Shown piece after piece: positions 8,147-16,363 of a stretch of DNA of 64,000 nucleotides (the first letter of the stretch is position 1; every line of letters starts with the position of its first letter). Both the position numbers and the translations under genes were made by a program. The notes below the pieces were generated by a model. The model did no database searches. It saw nothing but the letters and a program-made list of their open reading frames with translations, and was not told where the DNA came from. The stretch spans positions 930,001 to 994,000 of the forward strand of contig NZ_CP045740.1 in the NCBI RefSeq assembly GCF_009650765.1, written 5' to 3'. The DNA is from Streptomyces sp. SUK 48. Lineage in GTDB: Bacteria > Actinomycetota > Actinomycetes > Streptomycetales > Streptomycetaceae.

Positions 8147-9258
8147 CCACCAGAACTTCTGCCCGCCCCGCCCGGCGGGACCCCGTCCTCCTCGGCGAGG
8201 TCCGCCACGGCACCGTCCTGCGCGGCCGCGTGCTGCGCCTGAACGGCGGCCGGATCTCGCTGCGCTGGCAGCCGCGCACCGTCGTGGTCTGCCTGCTGCT
8301 GGCCGCGGCCTGCCTCATCACGGGCGTCATCGGCCTGACCACCGGCACGTACCGCGTCCCGCTGCCGGACGTGCTCGCCTGTCTGCTGGGCCACGGCTCC
8401 GGGGCCGAGTCCTTCATCGTCGTCGGTCTGCGGCTGCCACGTCTGGTGTGCGCCCTGCTGGCCGGCGGCGCGCTCGGGATGAGCGGCGCGGTGTTCCAGA
8501 GCATGTCCCGCAATCCGCTGGGCTCTCCCGATGTCATCGGCTTCACCAGCGGCGCGGCGAGCGGTGCCGTGGTGCAGATCGTGCTCTTCCACGGCGGACC
8601 GTACGCCACCGCCGTCGCCTCGATCGGCGGCGGCCTGGCCACGGCGCTGCTCGTCGGCCTGGTCGCGGCGGGCCGGGGTCCGGCCGTCGGCCACCGGATC
8701 GTGCTGATCGGGATCGGCGTCAGCGCCATGCTCACCTCGCTGACCGCGTATCTGCTGACCCGGGCCAGCCTGTACGAGGCGCAGGACGCGCAGATCTGGC
8801 TGATCGGCAGCCTCAACTCCGCGAGCTGGTCCGTCGTCACGCCCCTGGCCGCGGCCCTGGCGGTGCTCGTCCCGGTGACCGTCGTCGCCTCGCGGGCCCT
8901 GCACTGGCTGGAACTCGGCGAGGACACCGCCCGGGGCCTCGGGGTGCCGGTGGGGCGGGCCCGGATCCTGCTGGCGGTCGCCGCCACGGCCCTCGCCGCG
9001 GCCACGACCGCCGCCGTCGGACCCATCACCTTCGTCGCCCTGGCCGCCCCGCATCTGTGCCGACGGCTGGTCCGCTCCCCCGGCGCGCCGGTGGTACCGG
9101 CCGGTTTCATGGGCGCCCTGCTGCTGACGGCGAGCGACTTCGCCGCCCAACGGGTGCTGCCCGGCACCGAGTTGCCGGTCGGCGCGCTGACCGGAGTGCT
9201 CGGCGGGCTGTATCTGTGCCGGGTGCTGGTCACCCGGCGGCGGGCGGGCCGGGCATGA
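8143..9258 (+). CDS. FecCD-family iron-siderophore ABC permease, second subunit
   Basis: The product has 371 residues. The GTG at 8143 overlaps the upstream TGA. After a basic N-terminus of about 45 residues come the FecCD membrane helices. They contain LRLPRLVCALLAGGALGMSG, QSMSRNPLGSPDVIG and GPITFVALAAPHLCRRL. It is homologous to the preceding gene, and the two would make a heterodimeric channel of the FepD/FepG type. A hairpin at 9300-9332 separates it from the first binding-protein gene, which may adjust relative expression. Confidence 0.93.
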   Translation: MTTRTSARPARRDPVLLGEVRHGTVLRGRVLRLNGGRISLRWQPRTVVVCLLLAAACLITGVIGLTTGTYRVPLPDVLACLLGHGSGAESFIVVGLRLPRLVCALLAGGALGMSGAVFQSMSRNPLGSPDVIGFTSGAASGAVVQIVLFHGGPYATAVASIGGGLATALLVGLVAAGRGPAVGHRIVLIGIGVSAMLTSLTAYLLTRASLYEAQDAQIWLIGSLNSASWSVVTPLAAALAVLVPVTVVASRALHWLELGEDTARGLGVPVGRARILLAVAATALAAATTAAVGPITFVALAAPHLCRRLVRSPGAPVVPAGFMGALLLTASDFAAQRVLPGTELPVGALTGVLGGLYLCRVLVTRRRAGRA

Positions 9259-9299
9259 CCGGCGCCCGCGCCGGCAGGTGCCTGCGGCCACTCCTCGCG

Positions 9300-9332
9300 C
9301 CGGCCCGCGAGGGGTTACCCCCCACGGGCCGG
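9300..9332 (+). terminator. Two-step hairpin between permease and binding-protein genes
   Basis: Outer arms CCGGCCCG (9300-9307) and CGGGCCGG (9325-9332) enclose an inner GGGG-TTA-CCCC stem. No U tract follows. It could be a partial terminator or an RNA processing signal that lets the binding-protein genes be expressed at a different level from the permeases. The rest of 9259-9482 shows no gene. Confidence 0.45.
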
Positions 9333-9482
9333 TGAACTCCCGCGCCCGCCCGTCCGCTTTGCGCACTCTCACCCAGCGCTCTCTTCGCCCTGCGCCGCCC
9401 TCCCCGCTCGCCGCGCGGCCCCGGCGGCACGCTCTCCCCCTCGTGGCCCGGCGAGCCGCGCCCTCACCTCAAGGACACACCC

Positions 9483-10532
9483 ATGCCCAGCGCAACCCCG
9501 CAGCGTTCCCACGACACCCTCCGCCTGCCGCCCGCCGCCCGCGGCACGCGCCCGACCCGGCGCGGACTCCTCGCCGGCGGACTGGGAACAGCCGCTCTCC
9601 TCGGCCTCTCCGCGTGCGGGACCGGCGGCTCCGCCCCGGCCGGCGGGTCGGGCCCGGACAGCGGCGCGTGGTCCTTCACCGACGACCGCGGCCGTACCGT
9701 ACGACTGCCCCGGCGGCCGAAGCGCGTCGCGTTCCTCACCGACACCGTCGGCGCCGCCCTGTGGTCGGCCGGGCTGCACCCGGTCGCCGCCACGGACTCC
9801 GGGCAGGGCATCGTCCCGGCCGTCGAGCCGGACTGGTCCGGTGTCACCAGGATCTACTCGGCGGACAAGGGCGTACGGCTCGAAGCGCTCGCCCAGGCCC
9901 GCCCGGACCTGCTGATCGACGCCGTGCAGCCGGACGGCAGCCTCCAGGTCGCCGCGCAGCTCCCGGAGGTCACCAAGATCGCCCCGGTCGTCGGACTGAG
10001 CGCCTACCGGTCGATCGAACAGATCGCCGGCACCGCCGACCGGCTGACCCAGGGTCTCGGCGCCCGGCTCACGGACGGCGACGCGAAGACCCGCTACCAG
10101 GAAGCCGGCACGCGGCTGCGCAAGGCAGTCGCCGCCAACCGTGACCTGCGGGTCGCCTTCGTCTTCGGCATCGACAAGAACACCCTCGGCGTGATGAACC
10201 CGAGGACCTGGGCCGTGCTGAAGACGGTGAGCGCGCTGGGAATGCGCCTGGTGCCGGTGCCCGGCGGCTCCGCCAACACCTACAGCCAGGCCGTGAGCTG
10301 GGAGAACGTCCCGTCCATCCCGGCCGACCTGCTGGTGTGGGCGGTGTCCGACCCGCTGCCGGACAACCCCCTGTGGAAGCGCACGCCCGCCGTCGCCGCC
10401 GGACAGCTGTTCAAGCCCGAACTGGCCTCCTGGTACGCCTACAGCTGGGCGAACTTCACCGTCCTGCTCGACGGCCTGGCCACGCGGGTCCACTCCGCCC
10501 GCGCGGGCGTCGGACCGCACCCCGCCTCCTGA
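9483..10532 (+). CDS. Iron-siderophore ABC substrate-binding lipoprotein (Tat-type signal)
   Basis: The product has 349 residues. The ATG at 9483 follows AAGGAC. The N-terminus has a twin-arginine start (PTRRGLLAGG), a hydrophobic stretch and a lipobox LSAC with Cys45, so the mature protein is a membrane-anchored lipoprotein. The body is the type III periplasmic-binding (FecB/FhuD-like) fold, beginning FTDDRGRTVRLPRRPKRVAFL. It should capture a ferric siderophore and hand it to the adjacent FecCD permeases. A second binding protein follows 61 bases downstream, which suggests two ligands served by one permease. Confidence 0.92.
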   Translation: MPSATPQRSHDTLRLPPAARGTRPTRRGLLAGGLGTAALLGLSACGTGGSAPAGGSGPDSGAWSFTDDRGRTVRLPRRPKRVAFLTDTVGAALWSAGLHPVAATDSGQGIVPAVEPDWSGVTRIYSADKGVRLEALAQARPDLLIDAVQPDGSLQVAAQLPEVTKIAPVVGLSAYRSIEQIAGTADRLTQGLGARLTDGDAKTRYQEAGTRLRKAVAANRDLRVAFVFGIDKNTLGVMNPRTWAVLKTVSALGMRLVPVPGGSANTYSQAVSWENVPSIPADLLVWAVSDPLPDNPLWKRTPAVAAGQLFKPELASWYAYSWANFTVLLDGLATRVHSARAGVGPHPAS

Positions 10533-10593
10533 ACCCCCGCACTCCCCCGGCCACCCCGGCCACCCCCTCCGGCTTCCCACACCTGGACCCCTC

Positions 10594-11607
10594 ATGACCT
10601 CCGTACCCTCCCCCGCCCGCGCGTCCGCCCGGCGGCGCCCCGCCCGCCCGCGCCTGCTGCGCCCGGCCGTCGCCGCCGCCGCGCTGGCCCTGGTCCTCAC
10701 CGCCTGCGGCTCGTCCTCGACCACCACCGGCGGCGGGGACGGCAAGGCCGCCGCGACCCGGGTGGTCGGCACGGCGCACGGCAAGGTGACCGTGCCCGCC
10801 CATCCGCTGCGGATCGTCTCCGTGCACTCCTGGTCCACCGAGTCGCTGCTCGACCTGGGCATCCGGCCCGTCGGCGTGGAGAACAGCGGGGCCAACTACG
10901 TCCCGCCGCGCTATCTGAAGCGCTGGAAGGCCGCGGCGAAGGTGACGACGGGCGCCGACATCGACTACGAGAAGATCGCCGCGCTCAAGCCGGACCTGAT
11001 CGTCGGCGTCGACGTGCCGTACCTGTCCAAGGCGTACAAGAGGCTCTCGGCCATCGCGCCGACCGCGTTCGCCTCCTTCGACGAGTCCTCCTCCTGGTCC
11101 ACGTATCCGCAGGCCACGGCCACCTTCGTCAACGGCACGGCGCAGCTCACCCGGCTCAAGCAGAAGTACGACGACCGGATCGCCGCGGTGCGCACGTCCC
11201 TCGGCACGAAGCTGACCGACAGCAGCTGGGACGTGATCCAGGGCGGCTTCGACAGCGGCAACTACTGGATCTACAGCCCCGCCTCGCCCGTCGGGGACAT
11301 CCTCTCCCGGCTGGGGGTGCGCTTCGCCTCCGCCACGGCCTCGGTCGGCAAGGGCGGAACCAAGTCCGTGTCGTACGAGCGGGCGGACCTGCTGAAGGAC
11401 GCCGACTACGTCGTCTACTACACGAACAACGACGGCTCCCCCGCCAACGACATCCAGAAGCTGTTCGCCCTGCGGACGTTCAAGGAGCTGCCGGCCGCGA
11501 AGAAGCACCGGGTGGTCGGCACCCCCGACTTCCTGCCCGGCTCGTACAGCGACGCGATGGGCGTGGTCGACAGCATCGAGAAGGGGCTGCGGGGGCAGTC
11601 CGGCTGA
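10594..11607 (+). CDS. Second siderophore-type ABC substrate-binding lipoprotein
   Basis: The product has 337 residues. A basic N-terminus and hydrophobic stretch lead to the lipobox LTAC with Cys38. The fold is again FecB/TroA-like: VPAHPLRIVSVHSWSTESLL, then LKPDLIVGVDVPYL. It is clearly diverged from the first binding protein, and its N-terminus is a Sec-type lipoprotein signal without a clear twin-arginine. It presumably binds a different ferric siderophore or iron form. The gene ends the operon just before a strong terminator at 11626-11656. Confidence 0.9.
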   Translation: MTSVPSPARASARRRPARPRLLRPAVAAAALALVLTACGSSSTTTGGGDGKAAATRVVGTAHGKVTVPAHPLRIVSVHSWSTESLLDLGIRPVGVENSGANYVPPRYLKRWKAAAKVTTGADIDYEKIAALKPDLIVGVDVPYLSKAYKRLSAIAPTAFASFDESSSWSTYPQATATFVNGTAQLTRLKQKYDDRIAAVRTSLGTKLTDSSWDVIQGGFDSGNYWIYSPASPVGDILSRLGVRFASATASVGKGGTKSVSYERADLLKDADYVVYYTNNDGSPANDIQKLFALRTFKELPAAKKHRVVGTPDFLPGSYSDAMGVVDSIEKGLRGQSG

Positions 11608-11625
11608 CCGGGGCGGATACACAGG

Positions 11626-11656
11626 CGCCCACCGCGGTCCGCGACCGCGGTGGGCG
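11626..11656. terminator. Strong bidirectional terminator between the iron operon and catalase
   Basis: Arms 11626-11639 and 11643-11656 are perfectly complementary over 14 bp with a 3-base loop. The hairpin lies in the 88-base gap between two convergent genes (ends at 11607 and 11696). It lacks a U tract, as is common in Streptomyces. Confidence 0.85.
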
Positions 11657-11695
11657 TCGGCCCCCCGGAGAGGGAGGCCCGGTGAAGCGACTCCG

Positions 11696-13216
11696 TCACG
11701 CCTTGTGCTGCATGGAACTCCGTGCCGGGTTGCCCTGTTCGGCGGCCTTGGGGTCCTTCTCGTCCGCCTTGGCCCGGACGCCGTCGGCGATGCGCTTGCC
11801 GATGGTCTCGTCGATGTTGGACCAGTACTCGAAGGCTCGCTGGAGGACCGGTTCGGTGACCCCGTTGAGGAGGTGCCCGACCACGTTGTCGACCAGCCGG
11901 TCACGCGCGGCGTCGTCCAGGACCTCGCGCACCATGGTTCCGGGCTGCCCCCAGTCGTCGTCCTCCGGGTGCGAGACGTAGGCCGAGCGGGTGATCTCAC
12001 CGTCGGCCGTCCAGCTGGGCGGCGACCCGTAACGCTCGGTGTCCGCCGCGGGCCCGCCCTTGGAGTTCGGGGCGTAGACGGGGTCGGTGGTGTTGCGGTA
12101 CGCCATCGCCCCGTCCTTGGAGTAGGTGTGGACGTCGACGACGGGCGCGTTCACCGGCAGTTGCTGGTAGTTGGCGCCGATGCGGTGGCGGTGGGCGTCC
12201 GCGTAGGAGAACAGCCGGGCCAGCAGCATGCGGTCCGGGCTCGGTCCGATGCCCGGGACGAAGTTGTTGGGCTGGAACGCGGCCTGCTCGATCTGGGCGT
12301 GGTTGTCCGTGGGGTTGCGGTCGAGCGTCATCTTGCCGACGCGGATGAGCGGGTAGTCGCTGTGCGGCCACACCTTGGTGAGGTCGAACGGGTTGAACCG
12401 GTAGTCCGCCGCCTCGTCGTACGGCATCACCTGCACATACAGGGTCCAGCTGGGGAAGTCGCCGTCCCGGATGTGCTCGAAGAGGTCCCGCGTGTGGTAG
12501 TCGGTGTCGGCCGCGGCCATCTGGTCGGCCTCGTGCTGGGTGAAGAACTCGATGCCCTGATCGGTCTTGAAGTGGTACTTCACCCAGAAGCGCTCACCGG
12601 CGGCATTGATCCACATGTAGGTGTGGGAGGTGTACCCGTTCATGTGGCGCCAGGTCCGCGGGATGCCCCGGTCCCCCATCAGCCAGGTCACCTGGTGGGC
12701 CGACTCCGGGGAGAGCGTCCAGAAGTCCCACTGCATGTCGTGGTCGCGCAGGTTGTTGTCCGCGCGGCGTTTCTGGGACCGGATGAAGTGCTGGAACTTC
12801 ATCGGGTCCTTCACGAAGAAGACCGGCGTGTTGTTGCCGACCATGTCGTAGTTGCCCTCGCTGGTGTAGAACTTCACCGCGAAGCCGCGCGGGTCGCGCC
12901 AGGTGTCCGGGCTGCCGCGCTCACCGGCGACGGTGGAGAAGCGGATGACCAGGTCGGTACGGATACCGGGCTGGAACAGGGCCGCCTTCGTGTACGCGCT
13001 GACATCGTCCGTCACCTCGAAGTGACCGAAGGCGCCGCTCCCCTTGGCATGCGGCTGGCGCTCGGGGATCCGCTCCCGGTTGAACTGTGCCATCTGCTCG
13101 ATCAGATAGGCGTCCTGCAACAGGATGGGTCCCCCGGGGCCCACGGTGAGCGAATGTTCGTCGCTCTCGACCGGTGCGCCGGAATCGCTGGTGGTGGCGG
13201 GTCGGATCTCCGTCAT
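11696..13216 (-). CDS. katA: Monofunctional haem catalase
   Basis: The product has 506 residues, the usual length of small-subunit catalases. The ATG at 13216 is preceded by GAAAGGCAG; the longer upstream frame is not catalase-like. Conserved features include [11 protein letters not shown] with the distal-side His in the expected position, [20 protein letters not shown], the distal Asn region [12 protein letters not shown], and the proximal haem ligand in [17 protein letters not shown]. It detoxifies hydrogen peroxide in the cytoplasm. It converges with the iron-uptake operon. No Fur-type CatR regulator gene is adjacent, unlike some Streptomyces catA loci. Confidence 0.95.
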   Translation of the reverse strand: MTEIRPATTSDSGAPVESDEHSLTVGPGGPILLQDAYLIEQMAQFNRERIPERQPHAKGSGAFGHFEVTDDVSAYTKAALFQPGIRTDLVIRFSTVAGERGSPDTWRDPRGFAVKFYTSEGNYDMVGNNTPVFFVKDPMKFQHFIRSQKRRADNNLRDHDMQWDFWTLSPESAHQVTWLMGDRGIPRTWRHMNGYTSHTYMWINAAGERFWVKYHFKTDQGIEFFTQHEADQMAAADTDYHTRDLFEHIRDGDFPSWTLYVQVMPYDEAADYRFNPFDLTKVWPHSDYPLIRVGKMTLDRNPTDNHAQIEQAAFQPNNFVPGIGPSPDRMLLARLFSYADAHRHRIGANYQQLPVNAPVVDVHTYSKDGAMAYRNTTDPVYAPNSKGGPAADTERYGSPPSWTADGEITRSAYVSHPEDDDWGQPGTMVREVLDDAARDRLVDNVVGHLLNGVTEPVLQRAFEYWSNIDETIGKRIADGVRAKADEKDPKAAEQGNPARSSMQHKA

Positions 13217-13515
13217 GGGTCTGCCTTTCGTGGTGCGACACCGATGTCGTCGCGGCTGCCGGACGCGGACCTCCACCGCACGCCACCCGGCCGCGGTGGA
13301 GACGGTCCTGTCCGGCACCCCTGTCCCACAGGCCGCGTGTCCAGGAGAGGGCGCGATAAACACGTGTGTCCCGGTAAGTCGTGCGTGAGCCGTGCGAGAG
13401 CCGGCGATCACCACAGGCAGTGACCGCCACCCGCCCGCGCCCGACGCGGAGACGATTCCAGTCTCCGATCCGGCCCCGCGCCCTGCCACCCGTGCGCGGC
13501 AAGCGAGGCCCACCC
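13217..13515. other. Intergenic region: catalase promoter side
   Basis: About 300 bases lie between the catalase start and the terminator of the S14 gene, and no gene is supported. A short inverted repeat, CGACA-CCGA-TGTCG (13236-13249), lies 20 bases upstream of the catalase ATG. It could be an operator or 5'-leader structure. No convincing -10/-35 pair was found. Confidence 0.5.
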
Positions 13516-13549
13516 GGCGGGGGACGCCACACGTGTGGCGTCCCCCGCC
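13516..13549. terminator. Long perfect hairpin downstream of the S14 gene
   Basis: Positions 13516-13532 pair with 13533-13549 in a perfect 17-bp palindrome centred on ACAC|GTGT. It begins 12 bases after the S14 stop on the leftward strand. As RNA it folds into a very stable GC-rich stem, so it is a strong terminator for the rpsN-rpmB operon. Confidence 0.85.
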
Positions 13550-13560
13550 CGACGGTCAGC

Positions 13561-13866
13561 TCACCAGGACGACTTCGTCACCCCGGGCAGATGTCCGGCA
13601 TGCGCCTGCGCCCGTACGTTCACCCGGGAGAGGCCGAACCTGCGCAGGTGGCCGCGGGGGCGGCCGTCCAGGCTGTCGCGGTTGCGGACCCGGGTCGCGC
13701 TGGCGTCCCGGGGCTGGCGGCCGAGTTCCGCCCGCGCGGCGGCCTTCTCGTCGGCCGTGGCCCGGGGGGACGCCAGGACGGACTTCAGTTCGGCGCGGCG
13801 CGCGGCGTGACGGGCCACGATCCGCTTGCGCTGCTCGTTCTTCGCGATCTTGCTCTTCTTCGCCAT
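13561..13866 (-). CDS. rpsN: Ribosomal protein S14, zinc-independent (C-minus) paralogue
   Basis: The product has 101 residues, the long S14 form. It starts [20 protein letters not shown] and ends with the conserved [11 protein letters not shown]...GVTKSSW. There is no cysteine, so the zinc ribbon of the short S14 form is absent. The ATG overlaps the L28 stop (TGATG), giving translational coupling. In S. coelicolor, C-minus paralogues of this kind are repressed by Zur with zinc and replace zinc-containing copies under starvation. The shared operator at 14143-14157 supports the same role here. Confidence 0.95.
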   Translation of the reverse strand: MAKKSKIAKNEQRKRIVARHAARRAELKSVLASPRATADEKAAARAELGRQPRDASATRVRNRDSLDGRPRGHLRRFGLSRVNVRAQAHAGHLPGVTKSSW

Positions 13867-14102
13867 CAGACCCGCTCCCCACGGGCTCGGATCCGGGCGA
13901 TGGCGGCCTCGACACCGAGGGCGTCCACCGCCCTGACGGCACGCGCGCTCAGCCGCAGCCGGACGTACCGCCCCTCGCTGGGCAGCCAGTAGCGCTTGTT
14001 CTGGATGTTGGGGTCGAACCGGCGTGGGGTGCGCCGGTGCGAGTGGGAGATCTTCTTGCCGAAGGACGGCCGGGCGCCGGTCAGTTGGCAGTGGGCGGAC
14101 AT
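13866..14102 (-). CDS. rpmB: Ribosomal protein L28, zinc-independent paralogue
   Basis: The product has 78 residues. The ATG at 14102 gives the canonical [26 protein letters not shown] longer frame from 14126 exists but would add eight atypical residues. Zinc-binding L28 has two CxxC pairs; this copy has one isolated Cys, so it cannot form the ribbon. It is the first gene of the leftward arm of the zinc-responsive ribosomal block, and its promoter shares the Zur-type operator with the L33 gene. Confidence 0.94.
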   Translation of the reverse strand: MSAHCQLTGARPSFGKKISHSHRRTPRRFDPNIQNKRYWLPSEGRYVRLRLSARAVRAVDALGVEAAIARIRARGERV

Positions 14103-14142
14103 GCGGGGTGCTGCCTTTCTCTCCACCGATGCTTATCGGTAA

Positions 14143-14157
14143 TGGAAATCATTGTCG
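14143..14157. promoter_or_regulatory. Zur-type zinc operator between divergent ribosomal operons
   Basis: On the minus strand the site reads CGACAATGATTTCCA, which matches the Streptomyces Zur box TGAAAATGATTTTCA at 12 of 15 positions. It lies between the L28 start (14102) and the L33 start (14171), immediately upstream of the L33 -10. Zn-loaded Zur here would repress both arms. The placement matches the S. coelicolor C-minus ribosomal cluster. Confidence 0.8.
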
Positions 14158-14163
14158 TATACT
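14158..14163 (+). promoter_or_regulatory. -10 element of the L33 operon (leaderless candidate)
   Basis: TATACT at 14158-14163 is a near-consensus -10, and the ATG of L33 begins only 8 bases after its first T-block ends. Transcription should start at or within a base or two of the ATG, leaving no room for a ribosome binding site. The L33 message is therefore probably leaderless. No good -35 is visible. Confidence 0.6.
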
Positions 14164-14170
14164 ACCTCCC

Positions 14171-14335
14171 ATGGCTCGCAACGAGGTACGCCCGATCATC
14201 AAGCTCCGCTCCACCGCCGGCACCGGCTACACGTACGTGACCCGCAAGAACCGCCGGAACGACCCGGACCGGCTGGTGCTGCGCAAGTTCGACCCCGTAG
14301 TCGGACGCCATGTCGGGTTCCGCGAGGAACGCTGA
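14171..14335 (+). CDS. rpmG: Ribosomal protein L33, zinc-independent paralogue
   Basis: The product has 54 residues, [20 protein letters not shown]...[21 protein letters not shown]. It has no cysteines, whereas zinc-binding L33 has two CxxC pairs. It is the first gene of the rightward Zur-type operon, probably translated from a leaderless message. It would substitute for the zinc-containing L33 in the large subunit when zinc is scarce. Confidence 0.95.
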   Translation: MARNEVRPIIKLRSTAGTGYTYVTRKNRRNDPDRLVLRKFDPVVGRHVGFREER

Positions 14336-14384
14336 CCGCTCCCACCGTCCGACCGACCTCACCCCGACCCAGGGAAGAGACACC

Positions 14385-14642
14385 ATGAAGCCCGGAATCC
14401 ACCCCGCCTACCGCCCGGTCGTCTTCCGCGACAAGGCCGGCGGCTTCGCCATCCTCACCCGCTCGACCATGACCAGCGACCGGACCATCGCCTGGGAGGA
14501 CGGCCGCACCTACCCGGTGGTCGACGTCGAGATCTCCTCGGCGAGCCACCCCTTCTACACCGGCACCGCCCGTGTGCTGGACACCGCCGGGCGCGTCGAG
14601 CGCTTCGAGCGCCGCTACGGACGCGAGGGGAACCGCCGATGA
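14385..14642 (+). CDS. rpmE2: Ribosomal protein L31 type B, zinc-independent
   Basis: The product has 85 residues. It has the type B length and pattern ([49 protein letters not shown]) and no cysteine, so it lacks the zinc site of type A L31. AGGGAAGAG precedes the ATG. Its stop overlaps the start of the CobW-like gene by 4 bases, so the two are coupled. Confidence 0.95.
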   Translation: MKPGIHPAYRPVVFRDKAGGFAILTRSTMTSDRTIAWEDGRTYPVVDVEISSASHPFYTGTARVLDTAGRVERFERRYGREGNRR

Positions 14643-15790
14643 GCGCCGGAGCACCGATGCCGGTGGTGATCGTCGGCGGGCTGCACGCCGACGCCCGGCG
14701 CGAGGCGGTCGAGACGCTGCTGCGCGAGGTGCCCGGCAGCGTCGCCCTGCACCACGATCTGTCCACCGGTCCGGCGGGCACCGTGCGCCGGACCGTCCGC
14801 GACGCCACGGGCGAGACCGCGTGGGGCGAGACACCCCTGGTCAACGACTGCGCCTGCTGCGCCCTGCGGGAGGACCTGGTGCCCGAGCTGGAGCGGCTGG
14901 CCGACGGCGGCCTCACCCGTCTCGCGGTCGTCGAGCTGTGGGACTCCGTGGAGCCGCGCGGCATGGCCGAGGTGATCGCCGCTCACGGCGGCGGCGCCTT
15001 CCGGCTCACCAATGTGCTGACCGCCGTGGACCCCGCCCTGGTGCTGCCCGCCCTGTCCAACGGAGACGATCTCGCGGAGGCCGGGCTCGCCGCGGCCCGG
15101 GCGGACCGGCGCACCGTGGGCGACACCTTCGCCCGGCAGCTGGAGTACGCCCCCGTCCTCGCCGTGGCCGAGGGCCCCGCCACCGGACTCGACGACCTGG
15201 CGCTGCTGCGGCAGTTGCATCCCCTCGCGAGGCGGCTCCCCATCGGCTCGGGGCAGTTGGGCCCGGCCGCGGTCGCCGGGTTCGACGTGGCCGCGGCGGC
15301 GGCCGCACAGCATCCGGCCTGCGCCCGGCTCCCGCACGACTGCGACGAGCACGGCATCGGCACCCTCGTCTGGCGGCGCCGCCGGCCCTTCCACGCCGGT
15401 CGCCTCTACGCCGCGTTGGAGGATCTGTGCTGCGCCGCGGCCCGTAGCCGGGGGCGGTTCTGGCTGGCGGACCGGCCCGACAGCCTGCTCGCCTGGGAGG
15501 CCGCCGGCGGGGCGCTGTGCGTGGAGAACGCCGGGCCGTGGATGGCCGCGCTGCCGGACGCCGCCTGGGAGTTGATGCCCGCCGAGCGCCGTACCGCCGC
15601 CGCGCTGGACTGGCACCCCGAGCACGGCGACCGCGGCCAGCACCTCGTCTTCACCTCCCCCGGGCTCGACCGGGCGGGGCTGCTCTCGCTGCTCGACTCC
15701 TGCCTGCTCACCGACGACGAGCTCGCGTCCGGGGCCGAAGCCTGGCGGCGGCCCACCGGTTTCGACGAACTGCTCGACCCCGTCTTCTGA
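14639..15790 (+). CDS. CobW-like protein lacking the GTPase motifs
   Basis: The product has 383 residues. It belongs to the COG0523/CobW zinc-metallochaperone superfamily by layout: a CxCC metal motif ([10 protein letters not shown], Cys71/73/74), an [20 protein letters not shown] region and a C-terminal CobW_C-like domain ending [10 protein letters not shown]. The P-loop position reads [12 protein letters not shown], with no GxxGxGKT, and no NKxD is found after the [11 protein letters not shown] strand. GTP hydrolysis is therefore unlikely. It may keep only metal-binding or partner-binding functions. It is embedded in the zinc-starvation operon. A second CobW gene, which once had a P-loop, is wrecked at 16364-17273. 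Confidence 0.85.
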   Translation: MSAGAPMPVVIVGGLHADARREAVETLLREVPGSVALHHDLSTGPAGTVRRTVRDATGETAWGETPLVNDCACCALREDLVPELERLADGGLTRLAVVELWDSVEPRGMAEVIAAHGGGAFRLTNVLTAVDPALVLPALSNGDDLAEAGLAAARADRRTVGDTFARQLEYAPVLAVAEGPATGLDDLALLRQLHPLARRLPIGSGQLGPAAVAGFDVAAAAAAQHPACARLPHDCDEHGIGTLVWRRRRPFHAGRLYAALEDLCCAAARSRGRFWLADRPDSLLAWEAAGGALCVENAGPWMAALPDAAWELMPAERRTAAALDWHPEHGDRGQHLVFTSPGLDRAGLLSLLDSCLLTDDELASGAEAWRRPTGFDELLDPVF

Positions 15791-15832
15791 CCGGTCCCGG
15801 ATCCGTACCCCGCACCTCGTACCCGACCCTCT

Positions 15833-15882
15833 GAACCGTTCCCGTACCCCGTCCCGCGAACCGTTCCCGTACCCCGTCCCGC
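15833..15882 (+). repeat. Two perfect 25-bp tandem repeats
   Basis: Units 15833-15857 and 15858-15882 are identical. A partial related copy (CCGTACCCCGC) begins near 15804. They fill the 113-base gap between the CobW-like and S18 genes, just before the S18 ribosome binding site (GAGGAAG). The function is unknown; it looks like slippage-prone C-rich sequence. Confidence 0.85.
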
Positions 15883-15903
15883 CCCCGTCCCGAGGAAGAT
15901 CCC

Positions 15904-16140
15904 ATGGCCCGCCCCACCAAGCCCGCTCTCGCGCGCAAGCACCGCCCCAACCCGCTCGACGCGGCCGGCATCACGTACATCGACTACAAGGACACCGACC
16001 TGCTGCGGAAGTTCCTCTCCGACCGCGGCAAGATCCGCGGCCGCCGTGTCACCGGGGTGGGCCGGCAGCAGCAGCGGCGGATCGCCGCGGCGATCAAGAA
16101 CGCCCGCGAGATGGCCCTGCTCCCTTACTCCAGCCGCTGA
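15904..16140 (+). CDS. rpsR: Ribosomal protein S18, zinc-independent paralogue
   Basis: The product has 78 residues with the S18 core [20 protein letters not shown]...[29 protein letters not shown]. It has no cysteine, whereas zinc-type S18 copies carry Cys residues in the N-terminal part. AGGAAG lies 7 bases upstream of the ATG. It continues the rightward zinc-responsive operon. Confidence 0.95.
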   Translation: MARPTKPALARKHRPNPLDAAGITYIDYKDTDLLRKFLSDRGKIRGRRVTGVGRQQQRRIAAAIKNAREMALLPYSSR

Positions 16141-16186
16141 CCCCCACCGCACCCGCCCCTTTCACGAAGGGCACGAAAGGACCGTC

Positions 16187-16357
16187 ATGGCCGTCCCCAA
16201 ACGCAGGATGTCCCGCAGCAACACCCGTCACCGCCGCGCCCAGTGGCGGGCGTCCGTCCCCTCGCTCGTCCCCGTCACCGTCGGCGGCCGCACCCATCTG
16301 GTGCCCCAGCACCTCAGGAAGGCGTACGAGCGCGGCCTCCTGAGGCCGGAGGGCTGA
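16187..16357 (+). CDS. rpmF: Ribosomal protein L32, zinc-independent paralogue
   Basis: The product has 56 residues, starting [20 protein letters not shown] and ending with [10 protein letters not shown]. Zinc-type L32 has a four-Cys ribbon in its second half; here there is none. AGGGCACGAAAGG precedes the ATG. It is the last intact ribosomal gene of the block. The broken CobW gene begins 7 bases after its stop. Confidence 0.95.
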   Translation: MAVPKRRMSRSNTRHRRAQWRASVPSLVPVTVGGRTHLVPQHLRKAYERGLLRPEG

Positions 16358-16363
16358 AGCGGT

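Noticed and set aside
7018..9372. 784-residue minus-strand open frame across the permease genes
   Set aside because: It is antisense to two FecCD permeases, with Gln/Gly/Arg-rich nonsense composition.
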